Below, in pieces: positions 29,906-38,466 of a stretch of DNA of 64,000 nt. The translations under genes were made by a program, and so were the position numbers. The notes under the pieces were generated by a model. It saw only the letters and a list, made by a program, of their open reading frames with translations. It searched no databases and was not told the DNA's origin. Source of the DNA: Areca catechu (Eukaryota; Streptophyta; Magnoliopsida; Arecales; Arecaceae); assembly GCA_021397845.1 (NCBI GenBank), contig CM038044.1:80919942-80983941 (forward strand), in the 5' to 3' direction. Position 1 is the first letter of the stretch, and each line of letters begins with the position of its first letter.

Positions 29906-31521
29906 TGACTGACTTCTTGAGGTTGTTCTTTTGAAAGAGGTTCTTGATGATCCTTAATGGTTAAAATCCAAACAGGTGACCCATTGCTAATTTCTTTCTC
30001 CATTTCTCTAGCAGTGATCACATTTATCCCCTTTTTCTTATCACTCAATTGGCTTGATCCTCTCTTAATGGGGTTCTTAGGTGGAGAAGAATGGATTACA
30101 ATCTTCTTTCCATTATGAGTAAACGAGCATGAATTAGAACGACCATAGAGTGTTACGTCAAGATCGTACAACCATGGTCGGCCTAAAATTATGCTACTTA
30201 CTCCCATTGGAAGTACATCACACCATACTTTCTCCAGGTAAGATTGGAACTGAATGGTTACTAGGCACCTAGACTTAATGGAAATCGTGGTTGAGTCTAT
30301 CCAGGATACCTTATAGGGATTAGGATGGGGTACGGTGGGCAATCCTAGGTTTTTAACTGTGTTGGTGGATATGGCATTGACACAGCTACCGCTATCTAAA
30401 ATGACTTTGCATACTTTCTCACCTATCTTAATGAATGTCTGTAGGATGCTAGTCCTACGCCAATCTTCTTGGGTTTTAGCTTGGGTAAGAATACACCTAA
30501 CCACTCCTAACAGATCTTGATCTACCAGGACTTCCTCATCCTCATACTCTTCAGCCAAGTTCTCATCTGCCTGGTATACTTCCTCCTCAAATTCACCTTG
30601 GGATTCTACGGCTTCCTCTTCTACTTCGCCTATGTGTAGGGCTCTATTAGGACAGTTGCTAGAATAGTGACCCACTTTGTTACACTTGAAACATGCGTTT
30701 GGAGTTCTTTGGGTCTCAGGTGTTTTTCCCTTGTCATCTCTACGGGTCACAGGCACATTAGGATTGGGTCGGTTGAATCTAGGCTGATTGGATCCTGACT
30801 GCTGATAAGGTGCACTAGTCCTAGGGGCTTCGGGCCTACGATAGACTGGACCTCTATGGAATCTCTCAGCATCCCTAGCTATTTGATAGGCAAATTCTAG
30901 GTCATGTACCTCTCGCATGAACAATTCTCTTTGAATTTCTTCCCTCAATCCGGCTCTAAATCTAGACAAGGTCACCGACTCAGATTCATCAACATTGCAC
31001 CTCATAACGAATTCGTCAAACTTCGCTATGTACTCTGCGACACTCCTATTTCCTTGAGTAAGTCTTTGCCATTGATCTAGGAGTCTTTGGTGGTAGGACA
31101 TAGGAAGGTATTTCTCCCTAAGCCTAAGTTTCATAGCTCGCCAGGTCACTATGGGCACATCACCTCTCTATCTAGTGAGTCTCTCAATGTTTCCCCAATA
31201 TAACCTAGCTTGGCGCACAAGTTTAAGCTTTGCAAACTTACACTTGCGCTCTTCACTCATCTCAAACCAGTCAAAATACTGGTCCATCTCACCTTCCCAA
31301 TCAATGTAGATCTTTGGATCTAAAATTCCATCAAAGGTGGGAGCTTCTAGCCTAATGTTCTTCATGGTTCGGTCATCTTGATCAAAGTGAATTGGGGTGG
31401 GTCTCCTGACATTGGGTTCATAGTTAGGCTCATGATGGAATCTCCTTGGGTTGGGCTCGATGGTTTGACTAGGGTGGGGTCCTCTAGGAATTGGATCATA
31501 AAACTGATCTTGGAAAGCCAA
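29906..31521 (-). pseudogene. gag: composite gag-protease fragment
   Basis: The frame starts MAFQDQFYDPIPRG at 31521 and is close to gypsy-1 gag. Features: Pro/Arg-rich N-terminus, capsid with RQARLYWGN, zinc knuckle CFKCNKVGHYSSNC (30693-30652), acidic linker, and a protease with intact LDSGS (about 30390) and ILGRPWL. Only one nonsense codon (TAG at 31167-31165) lies in this stretch; the matching gypsy-1 codon is CAA. Homology stops after EQPQEV, where the inverted RT fragment begins. The open frame then runs nonsensically into LTR L2. RT, RNase H, integrase and chromodomain are missing, so it would depend on another element. Confidence 0.9.
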
Positions 31522-32455
31522 AGGACTTTTTAGATTTCATTTGTGAATTTTGCATTGGTCACGTTCTGTTTTTCTGCTTGCTGTATTTTCTGTAGGCTGA
31601 CTGTAATCCGCCTGCAACTTCAAAGGCAAGTCACTAATTTTTTATTGAAATATTTTTTTTCTTGGTATCAGAGCATGGTAGAATAAGTTCCTGATTGCAT
31701 AGCATTAAGTCCTTGAAGTACTTGGATCGGGGGCGTTACCAGGCCGTCCGGTCTTAGGAGAAAGTAGGGTTTAAACACCCTCTCCTCCCATTCCACGGGG
31801 ATCTCCTAAGGCGTGTCGGGGTGCCATTGTGATTGATTTTTGATGAGATGAATGAAAAAATGAAGTTGAAGTTGAAGTTGTAGTCTTATATTATTTCTTT
31901 GAGTGATTGTTCCTAAGCCCCCTTTCCCCCACTCGAATCTACTTTCTTCTCCAAGCCATCCAACGCCAAGTTCAAGAAGGATACATTGGAGTCGGCCAAA
32001 CCATCTCAGACTTCCTTCCTTGCTCATAAATTATTCCATCCCTTCCATATGCCTGCTTTCTTCTTCCTTAACTTTTGATCTTCATTGCAGGGTCCTTCGA
32101 AGTCTTTGAGTTGTGAACAAGGTTCCCCTTGACAATGAACCAACAAGCTGAAGCCCAAGCCCAGCGTTCTGATCTCTGTTATCCGAGTTCTCCAGTCCAG
32201 AGCATCGGTAGTTTCAAGGTTTGAAATCATTAGAAGGTTGGAAAGCTCAACAAGGCAAGTCCTCAATCATTAGCCCCTATTGTCTAGATCTTCTTCCTTC
32301 TTATTTTTAGGATTGTGTCTAATCATGTAATAGTCCCTTTTCATGTAATCCTTAAGACTTATTATGATGAGTACAATGCTAGTCTAATTAGGTTTCATTG
32401 CTCTACAAACACGAATCAAATCACTAATCATATGCATTGCCGCATCATCTTGGCC
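31522..32455 (+). other. mosaic: leader piece, PBS and LTR-derived segment
   Basis: At 31550-31660 there is a segment whose inverted, diverged copy is at about 34466-34570. A plus-strand PBS-like TGGTATCAGAGC follows at 31663-31674 without an LTR end before it. From about 31830 to 32450 the sequence resembles the gypsy-1 LTR leader (ATGAAGTTGAAG.., TTTGAGTGATTGTTC, ATTGCAG at 32085) and ends GCCGCATCA, like an LTR 3' end. After TCTTGG, the start of a PBS, it jumps to another LTR. No gene is supported. Confidence 0.5.
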
Positions 32456-32580
32456 CCTACGATGTCCCGAAGGACAAAGACAACATCAACACCCGCAGGT
32501 GAAGACATAATGGGCCATAGCCCTGAACAACAACTGCCAAACAAACTGACAAACCAAATCCCAAAAATTCAATTTCTTCT
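32456..32580 (-). repeat. fragment of the composite LTR
   Basis: It matches L1 from about 28466 to 28590. The minus strand begins near TTGAATTTTTGGGATTTGG, roughly where transcripts of this LTR would start, and stops mid-U5 at CGTAGGGG. Confidence 0.82.
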
Positions 32581-32702
32581 CAATCCTCTCTCTCCACTCA
32601 GGTAGGGTTGGTGGTGGACACTTGGAAATAAGTTCATAGGATTCTCTCAATTCTCTCTCTCCGCTCAAGTAGGGTTGGTGGTGGACACTCGGAAATATGT
32701 TC
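32581..32702. repeat. 67-bp-period duplication
   Basis: Two ~55-bp copies, each with AGGGTTGGTGGTGGACAC-type sequence (GGTAGGGTTGG and AGTAGGGTTGG), start at 32581 and 32648. They fall in the pol linker that precedes the chromodomain. Confidence 0.85.
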
Positions 32703-33703
32703 AATTTCTTTATGCAAATTTGTGACATGCTGTGCGAAAGATTCAGCAAACTTAGAAATTTACACAAGCACTTACAAAATGCAGACTGAACTAGGCATCC
32801 TTATTGAGAGGAATTTTATTGGACTTTCTAGGACCTAAACCTAATAGATTATTGACTCTCTAGGTTTGACCCTGGTCTGGTATGCACATGAGAATTTACC
32901 ATGGGTTCCTAGTAAATGCCATAAGGTTTTCCAAAAGTAGGTAGCAAAAGGAATAGGCTTTAAAAGCTCATGCATCCTAGTAATCTCATCAAAATGAAAC
33001 TTAATGGCTCTAAAATTATGATAAGACTCAGGGAAAGGCAGGAAATAGGAATCCGAGACTTGGGATAATTTAGGGGAATCTTGAAACAGACCTTGGCTAC
33101 TCATGATGACCTTAAGATTAGAATTTTGATCTATAGGCAGCATGCTTCTAGGTAGTTGAAGGTCATCAGGAAAGTCTTCTAGAATAATGATTGGGTTCTT
33201 CTCAGGTACCTGAAGGAGTTCTTGTGTCGAAGCTAAAGTATTGGGTTCTTCCTGAGGGCATTGTCTTACGGGAACCAAGTCATCACTAAAATGTTTTCTA
33301 GGCTCAATAATCCTTTCTAAAGGTTTTCAGGTAAGGTACTAAAGTTGTTCTCTTCACAGTCTTCCCCTTCATTTTCATCTATTAAACTTATGTCGGTCTC
33401 ATACATATATTTACTAGGTTCAAATTTGCCTTCTTCCTTCCCTAGCCCTTCAGTTTGAGGATACCCTAAGTCTTGAGTATTCATGAACTCAACTTGTACT
33501 TCAGGGTTCTTACTCCTATCATTCATATGAGCTAATGGGATAGTAGGAGTTGGTTGGTCTAAGGAAAATTGTTTAGCCAGCATTTGGTTCAATTGGGCCA
33601 TTAGATCATTTAGGCCTCTTAACGTGGTTTCAAGATTCGGGTCCATGGCTACACTGGACTGGGTCTAGACTGGTGAATATGAGGCTCCTGATCTAGTTTT
33701 CAT
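32581..33703 (-). pseudogene. gag-like / integrase-tail relict (third deleted gypsy)
   Basis: The minus strand starts MKTRSGASYSPV at 33703, equivalent to MSTRSGVSYHPP of gypsy-3p. A short helical gag-like N-terminus (NDLMAQLNQMLA) follows, then the linker YETDISLIDENEGED and, after a one-base shift near 33320, a region ending FATYFWKTLWHLLGTHGKFS. This last part matches gypsy-1 integrase at about 8210-8270 (SYF.KTFWHLLGT..KFS). Further down, SKFAESFAQHVTNLHKEIE matches the integrase C-terminal part, and CPPPTLPEWRERIE matches the linker before the chromodomain. Capsid, zinc knuckle, protease, RT and RNase H are absent. The prechromodomain linker is doubled (55-bp units at 32581 and 32648). 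Confidence 0.75.
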
Positions 33704-34618
33704 GCATGCAAGTAGACTCAAGCTCGAGCTAAGGTTTCCTAGACCTAGAGCACAAATTAGAAGTCTAATTAAGTGAACCAACTAGCTAGTAGTACTTATG
33801 GGACTTAGCCAGGTAGGTGGAGGGGAGTGTAGGTCCCTGATTGCCAACCTTAGACACCAATCTGAGATTGGCCAGGTAGGCGGACCAAATCACAAGCCCT
33901 GATGCACCAATCCTAGACACCAAGCCAGTAAGCACACACCAATTAGCTGACACAGTTAACTTGACCCTAACCTGAACCCAACTTGTTGGTGTCCCTAACC
34001 CACTAGGGCAATTAACGTTCTACTCAATTTTAATTAACGGGCTGGGATCGATATGCTGGTTGGTGATTTTTGGGCTAGGGACAGGTGATGAAACCCTGAC
34101 CCTATGTCAAATTGATGCCCTTAATTTGATTTCTCATGAGATGAATGAAATGCAAAGGTGCTGCAGAAGTGTGTTGCAATTTGAAAGTGGTGTGGAAAAC
34201 GTGATGAAAAAAATGTCCAAAAATTCTGAAAAATTCACAAAGGATTCCTAACTTACATGTTTCAATGTAGATGAAAGGAATTTTAAAACTAAAATCTATA
34301 CTAATCTAAGCAGATCCTACAAATGAAGATAAATAAAAAGGACAGAACATAACCCTAATGACAGTGTCGAACTGCAGAAATTTTTATTTTTTTTATAATT
34401 TTTTTCTGATGATGAAATTTAATATGATGATAACAGACTTAAAAAGGAATAAGAAAAAAAATATTTTAATAAAAAATTGGTGACTTTTATTTGGAGCTGC
34501 AGACGGATTACAGTAAACAGATATAAATTTTCAGAAAACAGAACCTAATCAAACAAGTGCAATGGCTTATCCAAACTTCAATCTAAAAAACTCACGTCCG
34601 GCCAGGGGCTCATTATGT
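33704..34618 (-). other. leader of the third deleted gypsy
   Basis: Read on the minus strand, it parallels the gypsy-3p leader at about 57290-57730 (CCCTAGTGGG.TAGGGACACCAAC; CCTGGCCAATCT). Its far end (34466-34570) is an inverted, diverged copy of 31550-31660. No ORF is supported. Confidence 0.65.
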
Positions 34619-35113
34619 TTGAATTTTTGGGATTTGGTTTGTCAGTTTGTTTGGCAGTTGTTGTTCAGGGCTATGGCCCATTATGTCTTCACCTGCGGGT
34701 GTTGATGTTGTCTTTGTCCTTCGGGACATCGTAGGGGCGTGATGCCCTAGTTATCCCCCCATTTCGTTTTCCTCCACGTTCTTTGAAATCCCCCTCATGG
34801 CTCCAGGAGTGACCTGGGTGGCAGGTGAAATACCCTGGGCTCCGCGTGTAGTGAGATGGGTGGTAGGTGAGATACCCTAGACTGCATGTAGTGAGGTGGG
34901 TGGCAGGTATAATGCCCTAGAGGTGTGAAGTCTCTCTGTGAGAGTGGGTTTCAGGGTTCGTGGTAGTCCATCCTCGTTATCCTCCATCCCTATTTTTTTT
35001 TCCTTCGTCACCACCATAAAGAAATCAGAAAATAGAAAAAAAAAATAGGATACCCTAATCTTCGGTGACTTCTTAGCTCGCCGATGATCCTATCCCTATC
35101 CCGTGCCCCATCA
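34619..35113 (+). repeat. composite LTR A, 5'-truncated
   Basis: Only the R-U5 part is present, starting near TTGAATTTTTGGGATTTGG, the same point at which the minus-strand fragment 32456-32580 begins. It ends CCCCATCA and is followed by PBS 35117-35128. Confidence 0.88.
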
Positions 35114-35276
35114 ACTTGGTATCAGAGCCTAGACGGATTAGGGTACGTTTCTTCTTCCCTACTCTTTTCTATGTTGACACCCCCTGCTACCATCGCTCGT
35201 GAAGACCGTCTCCGTCGCCTGCAGCCGATCCAGAAGTTGTCGCCGACGGAGTCGAGTTCTCCCCACCTCAGGAGAA
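35114..35276 (+). other. 163-bp internal region with gag start remnant
   Basis: PBS, then an ATG at 35172 with TPPATIAREDRLRRLQ in frame, then the end-of-pol sequence encoding TESSSPHLRR and the PPT. It appears to join the first ~20 gag codons of an autonomous partner directly to the last codons of pol. Confidence 0.75.
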
Positions 35277-35360
35277 TGATGGGGACATCATCCTGCACGA
35301 ATCTCGGAGCAGCACAAATTTCGGAGCAGCAAATAAATTTGAAAAATAAATTTAGGATTT

Positions 35361-35502
35361 ATCTTTTATTTGAAATTTAAATTAGGATTTTGTTGGTTAT
35401 GATTGAGATATGGATAGGCTTATCTTATCCTATCTTTTATTTGAAATTTAAATTAGGATTTTGTTGGTTATGATTGAGATATGGATAGGCTTATCTTATC
35501 CT
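35361..35502 (+). repeat. two 71-bp direct repeats in U3
   Basis: Each unit begins ATCTTTTATTTGAAATTTAA and contains TGATTGAGATATGGATAGG. The start of a degenerate third unit follows at 35503. All full copies of this LTR in the window carry the pair. Confidence 0.88.
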
Positions 35503-35566
35503 ATCTTGTATTTAAATTTGAGTTATCCCTATCCTGTATTCAAATTCAAATGAGGGTTATGGAGCT

Positions 35567-35574
35567 TATAAATA
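35567..35574 (+). promoter_or_regulatory. TATA box of the composite LTR family
   Basis: TATAAATA in GGAGCTTATAAATAACCCC; the same box is in all full copies. Confidence 0.75.
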
Positions 35575-36101
35575 ACCCCTCATTCCTATTGTAAGAAGGG
35601 AGAAGAAATTGAATTTTTTGGGATTTGGTTTGTCAGTTTGTTTGGCAGTTGTTGTTCAGGGCTATGGCCCATTATGTCTTCACCTGCGGGTGTTGATGTT
35701 GTCTTTGTCCTTCAGGACATCGTAGGGGCGTGATGCCCTAGTTATCCCCCCATTTCGTTTTCCTCCACGTTCTTTGAAATCCCCCTCATGGCTCCAGGAG
35801 TGACCTGGGTGGCAGGTGAAATACCCTGGGCTCCGCGTGTAGTGAGATGGGTGGTAGGTGAGATACCCTAGACTGCATGTAGTGAGGTGGGTGGCAGGTA
35901 TAATGCCCTAGAGGTGTGAAGTCTCTCTGTGAGAGTGGGTTTTAGGGTTCGTGGTAGTCCATCCTCGTTATCCTCCATCCCTATTTTTTTCCTTCGTCAC
36001 CACCATTAAGAAATCAGAAAATAGAAAAAAAAATAGGATACCCTAATCTTCGGCGACTTCTTAGCTCGCCGACGATCCTATCCCTATCCCGTGCCCCATC
36101 A

Positions 36102-36194
36102 ACTTGGTATCAGAGCCTAGACGGATTAGGGTACGTTTCTTCTTCCCAACTCTTTTCTGTGTCGACACCCCCTGCTTTCCCCACCTCAGGAGAA
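36102..36194 (+). other. 93-bp minimal internal region, second copy
   Basis: It equals 28907-28999 in inverse orientation. PBS 36105-36116 at the left and the CCACCTCAGGAGAA tract at the right are the only recognisable parts. Confidence 0.9.
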
Positions 36195-37020
36195 TGATGG
36201 GGACATCATCCTGCACGAATCTCGGAGCAGCACAAATTTCGGAGCAGCAAATAAATTTGAAAAATAAATTTAGGATTTATCTTTTATTTGAAATTTAAAT
36301 TAGGATTTTGTTGGTTATGATTGAGATATGGATAGGCTTATCTTATCCTATCTTTTATTTGAATTTTAAATTAGGATTTTGTTGGTTATGATTGAGATAT
36401 GGATAGGCTTATCTTATCCTATCTTGTATTTAAATTTGAGTTATCCCTATCCTGTATTCAAATTCAAATGAGGGTTATGGAGCTTATAAATAACCCCTCA
36501 TTCCTATTGTAAAAAGGGGAGAAGAAATTGAATTTTTGGGATTTGGTTTGTCAGTTGGTTTGGCTGTTGTTGTTCAGGGCTATGGCCCATTATGTCTTCA
36601 CCTGCGGGTGTTGATGTTGTCTTTGTCCTTCGGGACATCGTAGGGGCGTGATGCCCTAGTTATCCCCCCATCTTCGTTTTCCTCCACATTCTTTGAAATC
36701 CCCCTCATGGCTCCAGGAGTGACCTGGGTGGCAGGTGAAATACCCTGGGCTCCGCGTGTAGTGAGATGGGTGGTAGGTGAGATACCCTAGACTGCATGTA
36801 GTGAGGTGGGTGGTAGGTATAATGCCCTAGAGGTGTGAAGTCTCTCTGTGAGAGTGGGTTTCAGGGTTCGTGGTAGTCCATCCTCGTTATCCTCCATCCC
36901 TATTTTTTTCCTTCGTCACCACCATAAAGAAATCAGAAAATAGAAAAAAAAATAGGATACCCTAATCTTCGGCGACTTCTTAGCTCGCCGACGATCCTAT
37001 CCCTATCCCGTGCCCCATCA
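36195..37020 (+). repeat. composite LTR C
   Basis: 826 bp, TGATGGGG...CCCCATCA, followed by PBS 37024-37035. Confidence 0.93.
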
Positions 37021-37169
37021 ACTTGGTATCAGAGCAGGAATGATGCGTGGAGCCAGAGGATGAGGGAAAAGTATGGTCTTGATACCTCCGAGTTCACATA
37101 CAACCCAGCAGAGCGCAAACCCCGCTGAGCTTGACTCGACGGAGTCGAGTTCTCCCCACCTCAGGAGAA
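37021..37169 (+). other. 149-bp internal region, different content
   Basis: PBS followed by a sequence unlike the 93- and 163-bp versions (GGAATGATGCGTGGAGCC...), then the shared ACGGAGTCGAGTTCTCC end-of-pol and PPT. It represents a separate deletion event. Confidence 0.85.
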
Positions 37170-37996
37170 TGATGGGGACATCATCCTGCACGAATCTCGG
37201 AGCAGCACAAATTTCGGAGCAGCAAATAAATTTGAAAAATAAATTTAGGATTTATCTTTTATTTGAAATTTAAATTAGGATTTTGTTGGTTATGATTGAG
37301 ATATGGATAGGCTTATCTTATCCTATCTTTTATTTGAAATTTAAATTAGGATTTTGTTGGTTATGATTGAGATATGGATAGGCTTATCTTATCCTATCTT
37401 GTATTTAAATTTGAGTTATCCCTATCTTGTATTCAAATTCAAATGAGGGTTATGGAGCTTATAAATAACCCCTCATTCCTATTGTAAAAAGGGGAGAAGA
37501 AATTGAATTTTTGGGATTTGGTTTGTCAGTTGGTTTGGCTATTGTTGTTCAGGGCTATGGCCCATTATGTCTTCACCTGCGGGTGTTGATGTTGTCTTTG
37601 TCCTTCGGGACATCGTAGGGGCGTGATGCCCTAGTTATCCCCCCATCTTCGTTTTCCTCCACGTTCTTTGAAATCCCCCTCATGGCTCCAGGAGTGACCT
37701 GGGTGGCAGGTGAAATACCCTAGGCTCCGCGTGTAGTGAGATGGGTGGTAGGTGAGATACCCTAGACTGCATGTAGTGAGGTGGGTGGCAGGTATAATGC
37801 CCTAGAGGTGTGAAGTCTCTCTGTGAGAGTGGGTTTCAGGGTTCGTGGTAGTCCATCCTCGTTATCCTCCATCCCTATTTTTCCTTCGTCACCACCATAA
37901 AGAAATCAGAAAATAAAAAAAAAAAAAATAGGATACCCTAATCTTCGGTGACTTCTTAGCTCGCCGACGATCCTATCCCTATCCCGTGCCCCATCA
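37170..37996 (+). repeat. composite LTR D
   Basis: 827 bp, TGATGGGG...CCCCATCA, immediately followed by the candidate TSD GAGTC (37997-38001). Confidence 0.93.
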
Positions 37997-38001
37997 GAGT
38001 C

Positions 38002-38466
38002 CTTTAGCTTGGTGTACATCGACAGTTCCAAAGAACGGGTGTACATCCGGTTACTGGGATTACTCTCCCATAGATGATGGTTTAGTGCAACCTTCTTAAA
38101 GGTGATCAGGTGGGCCGGCCAAAGTCAGGCTTTGGTCATTCGTTAGTTGGAAGCATCAAATTTGTCATACTGATGGTTGTACCTAACCAAAGATCTGCAA
38201 TAGGAGGCCCCAAGGCCGATTGGGGGTTCTGTGGGGCCAAATTTATTACTGAAAGTTGCTTAGGGAAGTAATTGGTTAGAGAACCTACCTTTAGGTATGT
38301 ATGGGTAAGCTAGCTAAAGTAGGGCTCATACATGGTCTATTGGATTTTAGTACCCACTATGAAATGATGATTTCACAGATTAGAGTTAGAGGCTCCGAAT
38401 CTGAAAAATTTAGTGGGAGGGACCTTTAGACTAAATTCCAAGTCTTTTGGTTTAATTTTCCTTCAA
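38002..38466 (+). other. copia-2 leader, second half
   Basis: Noncoding sequence between the composite and the gag start. It contains a repeated theme GGTGTACAT(C) at 38020-38050 and no supported ORF. Confidence 0.7.

Larger units (their letters stand above)
35277..36101 (+). repeat. composite LTR B
   Basis: 825 bp, TGATGGGG...CCCCATCA. It contains two 71-bp direct repeats in U3 (35361-35502) and a TATAAATA box at 35567-35574. It is shared as 3' LTR of one internal region and 5' LTR of the next. Confidence 0.93.
28081..37996. mobile_element. gypsy composite with inverted LTR arrays
   Basis: Left end: two minus-strand LTRs (28081-28906, 29000-29825). Right end: one truncated and three full plus-strand LTRs (34619-37996). 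All are the same ~826-bp family, with 8-bp terminal inverted repeats TGATGGGG/CCCCATCA. Between them are a minus-strand gag-protease fragment, a 64-bp plus-strand RT piece, a second minus-strand gag-like/integrase relict and pieces of other LTRs. GAGTC flanks the whole block on both sides. Both outer ends are the U5 (3') end of the LTR, which an ordinary single element cannot give. The block lies in the leader of copia-2. Confidence 0.85.

Noticed and set aside
35084..35380. ORFs running from LTR across the short interior into the next LTR (also 36104-36298, 37073-37273)
   Set aside because: They join leader, remnant gag/pol codons and LTR sequence; accidental open frames, apart from the short gag-start remnant noted for 35172.
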